From assembly GCA_903827075.1 (NCBI GenBank), contig CAIKGX010000155.1, positions 1 through 9,377 on the forward strand: a DNA stretch of 9,377 nt, in the 5' to 3' direction. This DNA is from an uncultured beta proteobacterium (GTDB lineage Bacteria; Pseudomonadota; Gammaproteobacteria; Burkholderiales; Burkholderiaceae). Positions 1 to 6,658 of the stretch are shown here, in pieces. The position numbers and the translations under genes were made by a program. Numbering within the stretch: position 1 is the stretch's first letter; each line of letters opens with the position of its first letter. The notes beneath the pieces are model-generated. The model did no database searches. It saw nothing but the letters and a program-made list of their open reading frames with translations, and was not told where the DNA came from.

Positions 1-48
1 AAGTGGATGCTAAACAATATGGAGAAGAAGCAAGGACTAAAAACATGA
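1..48 (+). CDS. pstC: PstC, phosphate ABC transporter permease, C-terminal end only
   Basis: Only the last 15 codons and the TGA stop are in the window. Reading from base 1 the tail is KWMLNNMEKKQGLKT, a basic, Met/Leu-rich cytoplasmic end like that of Burkholderiales PstC proteins (from recall). PstC is one of the two permease subunits forming the inner-membrane phosphate channel with PstA. The stop overlaps the pstA start as ATGA (45-48), the usual pstC-pstA arrangement. The assignment rests mainly on this position directly before pstA, because so little of the protein is visible. Confidence 0.7.
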   Translation, partial: KWMLNNMEKKQGLKT

Positions 49-911
49 ATAACGTTTCGAATATTGATCCAGCGCTATTTGCAAAACGCAAACGCGCAAA
101 TAAGTTTGGCCTCACTCTTTCTATGTCGGCCATGGTCTTGGGAATGATTTTTCTTCTTTGGATTTTGGCCGTATTGTTTATCAAAGGGTTTTCATCTCTT
201 GATTTATCTATTTTTACGCAGAGCACTCCAGCCCCCGGTTCAGAAGGCGGAGGTCTTGCCAACGCTATTGTAGGTAGCTTGATGTTAGTTGGTTGCTGTA
301 CTCTAATTAGCACACCAGTCGGTGTGCTAGCAGGTTTGTACCTTTCTGAATACGGTGATCGTAGTCGTATTGCTTCAGTTACCCGTTTTGTTACCGACAT
401 CATGCTTTCAGCACCATCGATTGTGATTGGCTTGTTTGTATACGCTTTAGTAGTAGCGCAGGTACGACATTTCTCTGGATGGGCAGGCACCATTGCTTTA
501 GCCTTGATCGCTGTTCCAGTAGTGGTGCGCACTACGGAGAATATGTTGCGTCTAGTTCCTGGCAGCTTACGTGAAGCAGCTTATGCATTAGGAACGCCTA
601 AATGGAAGGTAGCATTCAGTGTTACCTTGAGAGCGGCTCAATCGGGTGTGATGACCGGTATTTTGTTATCTTTAGCTCGTGTGAGCGGTGAAACGGCACC
701 ATTGTTGTTTACCGCGTTAAATAACCAGTTTTTCTCCACTAATATGAATGCACCGATGGCAAACTTGCCAGTGGTGATTTTCCAGTTTGCGATGAGTCCT
801 TATGACAACTGGGTTGATCTCGCATGGGGTGGGGCGCTATTAATTACGATTGCAGTATTGGGCTTAAATATTCTGGCTCGAGTGGTATTCCGAGAGAAGG
901 TCCAAGCATGA
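45..911 (+). CDS. pstA: PstA, phosphate ABC transporter permease
   Basis: Inner-membrane permease subunit of the high-affinity phosphate importer PstSCAB; it pairs with PstC to form the channel. The protein is 288 residues, close to the family's usual length. It has six likely membrane segments (roughly residues 24-46, 72-99, 120-140, 147-165, 203-222 and 261-283). The cytoplasmic EAA loop that docks on the ATPase is at about 176-205 (EAAYALG, beginning at E177). The ATG at 45 is chosen over the in-frame GTG at 3 because it overlaps the pstC stop as ATGA and has AAGGA at 32-36, eight bases upstream. The 3' end overlaps pstB in the same ATGA manner, so translation of the subunits is probably coupled. 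The N-terminus (to about residue 20) is polar and basic, hence cytoplasmic. No defect is seen. Confidence 0.96.
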   Translation: MNNVSNIDPALFAKRKRANKFGLTLSMSAMVLGMIFLLWILAVLFIKGFSSLDLSIFTQSTPAPGSEGGGLANAIVGSLMLVGCCTLISTPVGVLAGLYLSEYGDRSRIASVTRFVTDIMLSAPSIVIGLFVYALVVAQVRHFSGWAGTIALALIAVPVVVRTTENMLRLVPGSLREAAYALGTPKWKVAFSVTLRAAQSGVMTGILLSLARVSGETAPLLFTALNNQFFSTNMNAPMANLPVVIFQFAMSPYDNWVDLAWGGALLITIAVLGLNILARVVFREKVQA

Positions 912-1759
912 TGAGTAATATGAAAACGATGTTTGATTTAAATAAGATTGATGCTCAAGGGGGGCGTGTGAACGTAGAAACCAATCAACATGTACAGCAA
1001 GAGGTTAAAAACGCTCTTGAAGTGCGTAATCTCAATTTCTATTACGGCTCCTTTCAGGGTCTCAAAGATATTAATTTAGACATTGAAGAAGGTAAAGTGA
1101 CTGCATTTATTGGACCATCTGGTTGCGGTAAATCGACTTTACTCAGAACCTTAAATCGTATGTATGACCTCTATCCAGGTCAACGCGCTGAAGGTGAAAT
1201 CAATTTCTATGGCCACAATATTCTCTCCCCAGGCGAGGATTTGAACTTACTTCGCTCCCGTATTGGCATGGTTTTCCAAAAGCCAACCCCATTTCCAATG
1301 TCGATTTACGAGAACATTGCCTTTGGTGTGCGTTTATATGAACGCCTCTCCCGCTCCGAAATGGATGAGCGTGTTGAGTGGGCTTTGAACAAAGCAGCGC
1401 TGTGGAATGAAGCAAAAGATAAGCTCAACCAAAGTGGTTTATCTCTGTCTGGCGGCCAGCAACAGCGTTTGTGTATTGCTCGTGGCGTTGCGGTAAAGCC
1501 TTCCGTTATTTTGTTGGATGAGCCTACATCTGCATTGGATCCAATCTCTACTGGCAAAATTGAAGAGTTGATCAATGAACTCAAGCATGAGTACACCATT
1601 GCTATCGTGACCCACAATATGCAGCAAGCTGCTCGTGTATCCGATTACACTGCCTATATGTACCTTGGAAGTTTGATTGAATACGGTAAAACGGATGAAA
1701 TCTTTATCAAACCTAAGCGTAAAGAAACAGAAGATTACATTACCGGCCGCTTCGGTTAA
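908..1759 (+). CDS. pstB: PstB, phosphate ABC transporter ATP-binding protein
   Basis: Cytoplasmic ATPase that powers phosphate import through PstC/PstA; a homodimer of this subunit is expected. Visible motifs: Walker A GPSGCGKST at residues 69-77, Q-loop Q124 in VFQKPTPFP, ABC signature LSGGQ at 180-184, Walker B ILLDEP at 201-206, and the switch histidine H236 in VTHN. The C-terminal YITGRFG is typical of PstB. The start at 908 overlaps the pstA stop; ATGs at 911 and 920 are possible alternatives. From 908 the protein is 283 residues, longer than E. coli PstB (257). The extra length is a polar segment of about 35 residues before the ABC fold begins at ALEVRNLNFYYG, as in some betaproteobacterial PstB proteins. 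It lies between pstA and phoU, so the identity is secure; only the exact start is uncertain. Confidence 0.97.
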   Translation: MMSNMKTMFDLNKIDAQGGRVNVETNQHVQQEVKNALEVRNLNFYYGSFQGLKDINLDIEEGKVTAFIGPSGCGKSTLLRTLNRMYDLYPGQRAEGEINFYGHNILSPGEDLNLLRSRIGMVFQKPTPFPMSIYENIAFGVRLYERLSRSEMDERVEWALNKAALWNEAKDKLNQSGLSLSGGQQQRLCIARGVAVKPSVILLDEPTSALDPISTGKIEELINELKHEYTIAIVTHNMQQAARVSDYTAYMYLGSLIEYGKTDEIFIKPKRKETEDYITGRFG

Positions 1760-1771
1760 TTGGAGATATAA

Positions 1772-2479
1772 ATGCCTGATAAACACCTTTCATCACAATT
1801 TGATGCTGATTTAAATTCACTTTCAAGCCGCCTCCTCGAAATGGGTGGTTTGGTAGAGTCACAAATTTCATCTGCCATGCGCGCATTTACAAACATGGAT
1901 TCAGAGGCATGTGATGTAGTCATTGAAAATGAGAAGCTGGTAAATGATCTCGAAATTCAGATTGACTTAGATTGCACCGAATTAATTGCACGACGCCAAC
2001 CAACCGCTCGCGATTTGCGATTGGTGATGGCTGTATCAAAGGCAATTACCAATTTAGAGCGTGCAGGTGACGAGGCTGAACGGGTAGCCAAAAGAACCAA
2101 GCGCTTAATTGATGCTGGTGCCACATACAATATTAACGTGGCCGAGATTCGCTTATCGGGTCAAATGGCAATTTCTTTATTGCGTCGCAGCTTAGATGCG
2201 TTTGCTCGTTTAGACGCAATTGCAGCAGCTGAAATCGTTGCAGAAGATCGCCAAATTGATGAAGAGTTTAGAGGTTTTGTACGTAAGTTGATCTCTTACA
2301 TGATGGAAGATCCGCATACCATTACTACTGGATTAGATATGCTGACGATTGCTAAAGCGATTGAGCGTATTGGCGATCATGCAAAAAATATTGCTGAGTT
2401 CGTAATATATGTTTCCAAAGGTTCTGATGTTCGTCATATCCCCCATGAGGATTTGGTTCGCGAGGCACATAAACCTTAA
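1772..2479 (+). CDS. phoU: PhoU, phosphate signalling regulator
   Basis: Peripheral cytoplasmic protein that links the Pst transporter to the PhoR kinase and keeps the Pho response off when phosphate is plentiful. It is 235 residues, the normal size, and all-helical. It shows the two symmetric PhoU repeats, each with its metal-binding E-x-x-x-D motif: ERAGDEAE at residues 96-103 and ERIGDHAKNIAE at 198-209. The ATG follows the pstB stop by 12 bases and has GGAG at 1762-1765 at good spacing, so it belongs to the same transcript. Its place between pstB and phoB fits its role between transporter and kinase. No anomalies are seen. Confidence 0.97.
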   Translation: MPDKHLSSQFDADLNSLSSRLLEMGGLVESQISSAMRAFTNMDSEACDVVIENEKLVNDLEIQIDLDCTELIARRQPTARDLRLVMAVSKAITNLERAGDEAERVAKRTKRLIDAGATYNINVAEIRLSGQMAISLLRRSLDAFARLDAIAAAEIVAEDRQIDEEFRGFVRKLISYMMEDPHTITTGLDMLTIAKAIERIGDHAKNIAEFVIYVSKGSDVRHIPHEDLVREAHKP

Positions 2480-2502
2480 ACTAAATCAATACGGAAAACA
2501 TC

Positions 2503-3216
2503 ATGACTCACCGCATATTGATTGTTGAAGATGAGCCATCGATCGCAGAACTCATTGCGATTAATTTGACTCATGCTGGGTACGAAGTAGAGAAGGCACT
2601 TCAGACTGATATTGCTATAGGAATGATGCGCGAACAATTGCCAAGTTTATTGATTTTGGATTGGATGCTCCCTGGAAAGTCGGGCGTTCAATTTGCAAAA
2701 GAATTGCGTGCTAATGAGCGAACACGTTCATTGCCCATCCTCATGCTAACTGCAAAAAGCGAAGAGTCCGATAAGGTGTTGGGTTTAGATTCAGGTGCTG
2801 ATGATTACGTCACCAAGCCGTTTTCACCAAAAGAGTTAGTAGCTCGGGTAAGAGCCTTATTGCGTCGCCAAACCCCCGTAGATGACTCAGGCCCGCTGGC
2901 AATTGGCCCATTGAAACTCGATCCCGTATCTCATCGAGTGACTGCTGTTTTGCCTAATATGGAGCCACAGGCACTTGCATTGGGACCAACAGAATACCGA
3001 TTACTTCAATTTCTCATGGCAAATCCAGAGCGAGTGCATTCTCGGGGGAATTTGCTCGATAAAGTCTGGGGTAATGAGGTCTATATTGAAGAACGCACGG
3101 TAGATGTGCACATTAAGCGGCTAAGAGCAGCCTTATCCCCAGCAGATTGCGATCGATATATTGAAACTGTTCGCGGTAGTGGTTACAGAATTACCAAAAT
3201 TCCAACCCAAACCTAA
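2503..3216 (+). CDS. phoB: PhoB, phosphate-response transcriptional regulator
   Basis: OmpR-class response regulator that, when phosphorylated by PhoR, binds PHO boxes (direct TGTCA repeats 11 bases apart) and recruits RNA polymerase. The receiver domain (residues 3-118) has the acidic pocket E9/D10/E11, phospho-acceptor D53 (LILDWMLPG), switch T83 and invariant K105 (TKPFSPKEL). A winged-helix DNA-binding domain follows at about 130-235, with the recognition-helix region VDVHIKRLRAAL and the wing GSGYRI. Length is 237 residues, standard. The start is 23 bases after phoU; the upstream sequence offers only a weak Shine-Dalgarno (CGGA at 2492-2495). Being downstream of pst-phoU and before phoR separates it from other OmpR-class regulators. 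Candidate targets are seen at 8524-8565 in this window. Confidence 0.95.
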   Translation: MTHRILIVEDEPSIAELIAINLTHAGYEVEKALQTDIAIGMMREQLPSLLILDWMLPGKSGVQFAKELRANERTRSLPILMLTAKSEESDKVLGLDSGADDYVTKPFSPKELVARVRALLRRQTPVDDSGPLAIGPLKLDPVSHRVTAVLPNMEPQALALGPTEYRLLQFLMANPERVHSRGNLLDKVWGNEVYIEERTVDVHIKRLRAALSPADCDRYIETVRGSGYRITKIPTQT

Positions 3217-3277
3217 TACACTTAGGGCTCCTAAAGGGTTTTGTCGATCCCTTACTCAGATGTTCTAAGATTGTCTT

Positions 3278-4585
3278 ATGCTATCGGTCTATATTCGCTT
3301 TCTCCTTATTACTTGCCTAGCATTTATTGCTGGATACATTTCCCTTTCCCATTGGGGTGCTATACAAGCGATCATTTCAGCAATCGCCGTCCTTACCATC
3401 CCTTTAATCTATTCATACATCAATTTAGCTCGTCTTCGTAAGTCTGTAATGACAGACTCTGTTGAGAACATGGTTTTACCTAGCGGTTACTGGGAAGAAG
3501 TCTTTTTCCCTCTCCAGAAACTGGTTCGCAACTTAAAGTTACAAATTCGGACGGTACAACAACAGCACATTCGTTTTATAGAGGCTTTTCAGGCCTCTCC
3601 TAATGGGATATTGATGTTGGATGATCAAGATCATATTGAATGGTGTAACGCCATCTCTGAGCGCTTCTTTGGCTTGAATTTCAAGAGAGATGCAATGCAA
3701 AGGGTTAACTTTCTCATTCGTCGCCCTGAATTTATTGCTTATTTAAATCAGCGTCATTTTGATGAGCCGCTACTGCTCGAGCGCATGGGCACAGACTCTA
3801 ATTTAAGTTTAATGCTGCAGGCCTTTCCATTTGGTAACAAGCGCCATCTTTTGTTGGTGCAAGATGTTACAGATTTGCAGAAAGCAGATGCTATGCGACG
3901 GGATTTCGTGGCGAACGTTTCTCATGAGATGAGAACGCCGATAACGGTATTGATGGGCTTTTTAGAAACCATGCAATCGCTTGATTTAGATAAGACACAA
4001 CAAAATCAATATTTTGAAATGATGATGGCGCAGGCCCATAGAATGAAGAGCTTGGTTGAAGACTTATTAACCTTGGCTAATTTAGAGGTTAATACCTCGC
4101 CGGCATCTCTTCAGCCCATTCAAATACCAACCTTAATGGCCTTGCTAAAGAATGATGCGCAAGCCCTCTCACAAGGTCGGCATACCTTTCAGTTTGAGGC
4201 GCTTTCATCAAGCAGTGTGATGGGTGAAGAGAGGGAAATTCTTTCTGCCTTTGGTAATCTCGTCAGCAATGCCATTCGCTATACGCCTGATGAGGGTTCT
4301 GTGACAGTCAAGTGGGGCATTAATCCCGAAGGGTATGGGGAATTTTCAGTAGCAGATACCGGACCTGGCATTGACTCTGAGCATTTGCCTAGATTAACCG
4401 AACGTTTTTATCGAGTCGACCGGAGTCGGTCTAGGGATACTGGAGGCACGGGCTTAGGATTGGCCATTGTGAAACATATTGCCAATCGCCATCAAGCTCA
4501 GCTGATTATTGAAAGTATTGCTGGTAAGGGTAGTACGTTTACTTTGCGCTTTCCTAAAGAGCGGATTAATCCTTTAGAGAATTAA
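3278..4585 (+). CDS. phoR: PhoR, phosphate-sensing histidine kinase
   Basis: Membrane histidine kinase that phosphorylates PhoB under phosphate limitation. The 435 residues contain two N-terminal hydrophobic segments (about 4-24 and 28-49) with almost no periplasmic loop, as usual for PhoR, then a PAS-like domain (about 100-200), the HisKA H-box VSHEMRTP with phospho-acceptor H216, the N-box GNLVSNAIRYTP (N327 and N331), the G1 box DTGPGI at 360-365 and the G2 box GGTGLGL at 389-395. The sequence indicates sensing through Pst/PhoU rather than a periplasmic ligand domain. The ATG at 3278 is the first possible start after an in-frame TAA at 3266-3268 but has no clear Shine-Dalgarno. The gap to phoB is 61 bases, longer than other gaps in the operon. 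The stop overlaps the convergent gene at 4582-4800. Confidence 0.94.
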   Translation: MLSVYIRFLLITCLAFIAGYISLSHWGAIQAIISAIAVLTIPLIYSYINLARLRKSVMTDSVENMVLPSGYWEEVFFPLQKLVRNLKLQIRTVQQQHIRFIEAFQASPNGILMLDDQDHIEWCNAISERFFGLNFKRDAMQRVNFLIRRPEFIAYLNQRHFDEPLLLERMGTDSNLSLMLQAFPFGNKRHLLLVQDVTDLQKADAMRRDFVANVSHEMRTPITVLMGFLETMQSLDLDKTQQNQYFEMMMAQAHRMKSLVEDLLTLANLEVNTSPASLQPIQIPTLMALLKNDAQALSQGRHTFQFEALSSSSVMGEEREILSAFGNLVSNAIRYTPDEGSVTVKWGINPEGYGEFSVADTGPGIDSEHLPRLTERFYRVDRSRSRDTGGTGLGLAIVKHIANRHQAQLIIESIAGKGSTFTLRFPKERINPLEN

Positions 4586-4800
4586 TCCTTCTTATCCTTC
4601 TTGTCTTTCTTTTTGTCTTTTTTCTTCTTAGACTCTTTAGGTAGTTTGTCTAACTTACCGTTGGCATACAAACACCATACTTTGATTTCTTCAAAAAGCT
4701 CATTGAGATCTTCGTAAGATAGATTCTTAAAGTCCTGCAAGCCAATAGCTCCAGACTCTTGTAGTTGTTTTACTGCATCTTCGTACTGATATTTGCTCAT
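4582..4800 (-). CDS. Small hypothetical protein with Lys/Asp-rich tail
   Basis: A 72-residue cytoplasmic protein I do not recognise. Residues 1-54 look like a small helical domain with many acidic residues (for example DAVKQLQESG and NELFEEIKVW). From about residue 55 the chain becomes a low-complexity basic tail of KKKD/KKD units, encoded by a pyrimidine-rich stretch on the + strand (about 4585-4635). There is no signal peptide or membrane segment. It converges on phoR, and the two stop codons share the four bases TTAA (4582-4585). No Shine-Dalgarno is evident, but a plausible promoter lies at 4828-4855. The folded-looking, compositionally normal N-terminal part plus its own promoter argue for a real gene. 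A basic tail could bind nucleic acid or acidic surfaces, but that is a guess. Confidence 0.75.
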   Translation of the reverse strand: MSKYQYEDAVKQLQESGAIGLQDFKNLSYEDLNELFEEIKVWCLYANGKLDKLPKESKKKKDKKKDKKDKKD

Positions 4801-4827
4801 AGGTAGTGTGCTAATTTAGTAATAACC

Positions 4828-4855
4828 CGTATATCCTAACAAATAAATATGACAA
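4828..4855 (-). promoter_or_regulatory. Candidate sigma70 promoter for the small Lys/Asp-tailed gene
   Basis: On the - strand a -35 TTGTCA (4850-4855, 5/6 to consensus) is followed after 16 bases by TATACG (4828-4833, 4/6). Transcription would begin near 4821, leaving a leader of about 20 bases before the ATG at 4800. The TTGTCAT at the -35 also resembles a PHO half-site, but its partner repeat 11 bases on is poor. Confidence 0.4.
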
Positions 4856-4880
4856 AAAGTCCTATTTTGGGGACATTGTC
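4851..4880 (-). terminator. Weak candidate terminator after mgtC
   Basis: Reading the - strand just past the mgtC stop, GTCC and GGAC (4871-4874 with 4859-4862) can pair across an 8-base loop, followed by TTTTT (4854-4858). Outer GACA/TGTC (4877-4880 with 4851-4854) could extend it. The four-pair core is weak, so termination here is uncertain. It overlaps the promoter proposed for the next gene. Confidence 0.3.
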
Positions 4881-4891
4881 ACTTTCAACCT

Positions 4892-5371
4892 TCATTCATC
4901 TGGATCTGTTGCCAACTCTGAGGCGCGATGAATGCCGCTAAGCCCTCTAACAAGATGCTCTAGGGGGCCTCCTAGCATAAGTGAAGCTATGATCGCCACA
5001 AGGGCAATCGTACCCAAGGCAATTTGTCCAGCCCCAAAGGCGGCCGCAATCAAGGCCGAAGACCAAATACTTGCTGCCGTTGTGAGACCGTGAATGCGTT
5101 GGGATGTACGTTCACGAATAATGACGCCAGCCCCCAAGAAACCGAGCCCCGTAATCAGACCTTGCAATACATGACTTAAGGCTTGGATATCGATGGCCCC
5201 TACATTGCCAAGGGACATCACTGCTGTCGCTGAGCCAATGGCTACGAGAGAGTGGGTTCGGATGCCTGCTGCTTTATGGTGGAGCCAGCGATTGAGGCCC
5301 AAGATAGTGCCCGCCAGAAGGGCTAAAGAAAGGCGTAGAGCCATTTCTCCATACTGATTCCAATATTCCAT
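4892..5371 (-). CDS. MgtC/SapB-family membrane protein (short form)
   Basis: Inner-membrane protein of 159 residues with about four to five hydrophobic helices. Family hallmarks are RTHSLVAIGSA, ITGLGFLGAGVIIRE and GLTTAASIWSSALIAAAFGAG. MgtC proteins are associated with growth in low magnesium and, in Salmonella, with regulation of the F-ATPase and of phosphate uptake; they are not proven Mg transporters. This one ends soon after the membrane part and lacks the C-terminal cytoplasmic domain of Salmonella MgtC (about 230 residues). The ATG at 5371 is preferred because GAGGA sits at 5376-5380, four to five bases upstream; an in-frame TTG at 5395 would add eight residues but has no such site. 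It follows the CorA-family gene by 69 bases on the same strand, so co-transcription is likely. Confidence 0.88.
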   Translation of the reverse strand: MEYWNQYGEMALRLSLALLAGTILGLNRWLHHKAAGIRTHSLVAIGSATAVMSLGNVGAIDIQALSHVLQGLITGLGFLGAGVIIRERTSQRIHGLTTAASIWSSALIAAAFGAGQIALGTIALVAIIASLMLGGPLEHLVRGLSGIHRASELATDPDE

Positions 5372-5440
5372 ATTTTCCTCGAGGTAGCTGATCAAATACT
5401 GAGGTTTAGTGTAAAGCAGCTCGAGCTGGAGGCCAAACGC

Positions 5441-6451
5441 TTAAATAATTTTCTTCACTTTGAGTGATGCATAAACGGCACCACCAGCAAAGGCCATTAA
5501 CACCATGATGAAATAGAAGGATTCCTTAAGGCCAGGAAGATCTTCCATATTCATGCCCATGATCCCGGTTAATAAGGTCATCGGCAAAAAGATGACCGTC
5601 ATCACAGACAAGACTTGCAAATTACGTGCATTGAATTCAGCGACATGAGCAGCTTGCTCATCTTGCAGAACCTTGGCTCGATCGTAGAGATTGGAAATTT
5701 CTTGCACTAAGAATGAGAGCAACTCCAGGTCTTCGTTTAAGCGCAATTTATCATCCTCAGAAAACCAGTAGGGCAGCTTTTTTTGAAGACGATGCAGTGC
5801 AATTAATTCTGGAGAGAATTGACGTCTAAGGCGACTGCACTGAATGCGAATACGTCCGAGGTTTTCATGATCTGGCAACTCTTTTCCCTTGAGAAGCTCC
5901 TCCTCTAGTTCATCCATTGTTTCAGATAAGCGCATCAATAATGTTCTTAAATACTCGGCACGAAAATCGAGAAGCTCATGAAATAACTCAATGGTGGAAC
6001 TGGGTGTTAATTGGCCATTTCTTAAATCAGACCGCAACATATCTGTTGTTCGCAGTGGATTATTTCTTAGCGAAATCATCAAGCGGGGAGTCAAGATGGC
6101 CCACAGAGTTCCTAGGCTTGAGTCACTATCTTTTTCACCAAACTCTTGATGGAAGTCATTCATCACCATCAACAGGCAGTCATCTAATTTTTCAATCCGC
6201 TCAAGGCGGCTACGGGTAACGCCTTCCTCAATCATTTCCACTACACGCTTTGGCACAAGACTCGTTTTTTCAAGCCAGCGTTGAACCTGTGAATTAGATA
6301 GATTTAAATGTAGCCAAATGGAGAGCTCTGGATTTTCTAGGGCTTTGGCAATGTCTACCAGCGGAAGTTCGCGGCTTTCACCGGATGGTCCCATGGCCCA
6401 AGCAAAGACAACGCCATTGATAGGAAAGGGAAGGATTAGTTCTTGGTTCAC
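5441..6451 (-). CDS. CorA-family divalent cation transporter (CorA/ZntB-like)
   Basis: Inner-membrane pentameric channel-type transporter for divalent cations. The 336 residues comprise a soluble N-terminal domain (about 1-240), a long charged helical region leading to the membrane, and two C-terminal transmembrane helices (about 280-299 and 311-330). The family signature GMN is at 299-301 in TGIMGMNMEDLPG. The ion could be Mg2+, Co2+ or Zn2+: the GMNMEDLP loop and the FAWAM-type N-terminus recall ZntB-like members as much as CorA, so I give no symbol. The first codon is GTG (6449-6451) without a visible Shine-Dalgarno; no in-frame ATG precedes it. The mgtC-like gene follows 69 bases downstream. 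Confidence 0.9.
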   Translation of the reverse strand: MNQELILPFPINGVVFAWAMGPSGESRELPLVDIAKALENPELSIWLHLNLSNSQVQRWLEKTSLVPKRVVEMIEEGVTRSRLERIEKLDDCLLMVMNDFHQEFGEKDSDSSLGTLWAILTPRLMISLRNNPLRTTDMLRSDLRNGQLTPSSTIELFHELLDFRAEYLRTLLMRLSETMDELEEELLKGKELPDHENLGRIRIQCSRLRRQFSPELIALHRLQKKLPYWFSEDDKLRLNEDLELLSFLVQEISNLYDRAKVLQDEQAAHVAEFNARNLQVLSVMTVIFLPMTLLTGIMGMNMEDLPGLKESFYFIMVLMAFAGGAVYASLKVKKII

Positions 6452-6658
6452 AAAAGATAAAATATCGATGTCATAAAAGTTGAGTATTCACTCAGGATTG
6501 TAAGGTAATACCGTTGTAAATAGTCCTACGATATCTTGTTGCCATATTTCTTTCATCAGATTTAAAGCAGTAGTACCCCAACAAGAACTTAAAACCAGTA
6601 TGAAGCGAGAGCGGCCTACAGAAATCGCTATATGAGGCACCAATTAGGAAGCTAAGCA
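6452..6658. other. Intergenic region, nothing firmly identified
   Basis: These 207 bases separate the phosphoesterase stop from the CorA-family start. I find no convincing terminator for the former and no complete promoter for the latter. A TACAAT (-10-like, - strand, 6497-6502) lacks a matching -35. A short inverted repeat TGAGT-ATTC-ACTCA lies at 6481-6494, where transcription from that -10 would start. Nothing resembling an M-box or other magnesium riboswitch is recognisable. Confidence 0.5.

Noticed and set aside
1200..1786. Three open frames on the - strand (1200-1415, 1306-1617, 1439-1786)
   Set aside because: They lie antisense within pstB (the last one reaching the phoU start), have no ribosome sites or recognisable protein features, and the + strand protein is a clear PstB.
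3222..3242. Hairpin TTAGG/CCTAA followed by AGGGTTTT after phoB
   Set aside because: Only five mostly A-T pairs and a short T run not directly after the stem; too weak to call a terminator, and it would cut off phoR.
3241..3441. 66-residue + strand frame overlapping the start of phoR
   Set aside because: It is out of frame with phoR, its Ser/Tyr/Phe-rich product is typical of a frame-shifted shadow, and phoR's membrane segments fit the other frame.
4838..4855. PHO-box-like TTGTCAT on the - strand before the small Lys/Asp-tailed gene
   Set aside because: The first repeat is good, but the sequence 11 bases on (ATTTGTT) lacks the TGTCA core and no -10 lies at the expected distance; an ordinary -35/-10 pair explains it better.
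5417..5428. 12-base palindrome CAGCTCGAGCTG between the CorA-type and MgtC-type genes
   Set aside because: As a hairpin it has only four pairs around a TCGA loop and no T run; it may be a protein site, but nothing else supports this.
5917..6219. 100-residue + strand frame inside the CorA-type gene
   Set aside because: Antisense to a well-conserved coding region, with no supporting signal.
6497..6502. TACAAT on the - strand as -10 of the CorA-type gene
   Set aside because: No -35-like word is found at 16-18 bases upstream and there is no extended -10.
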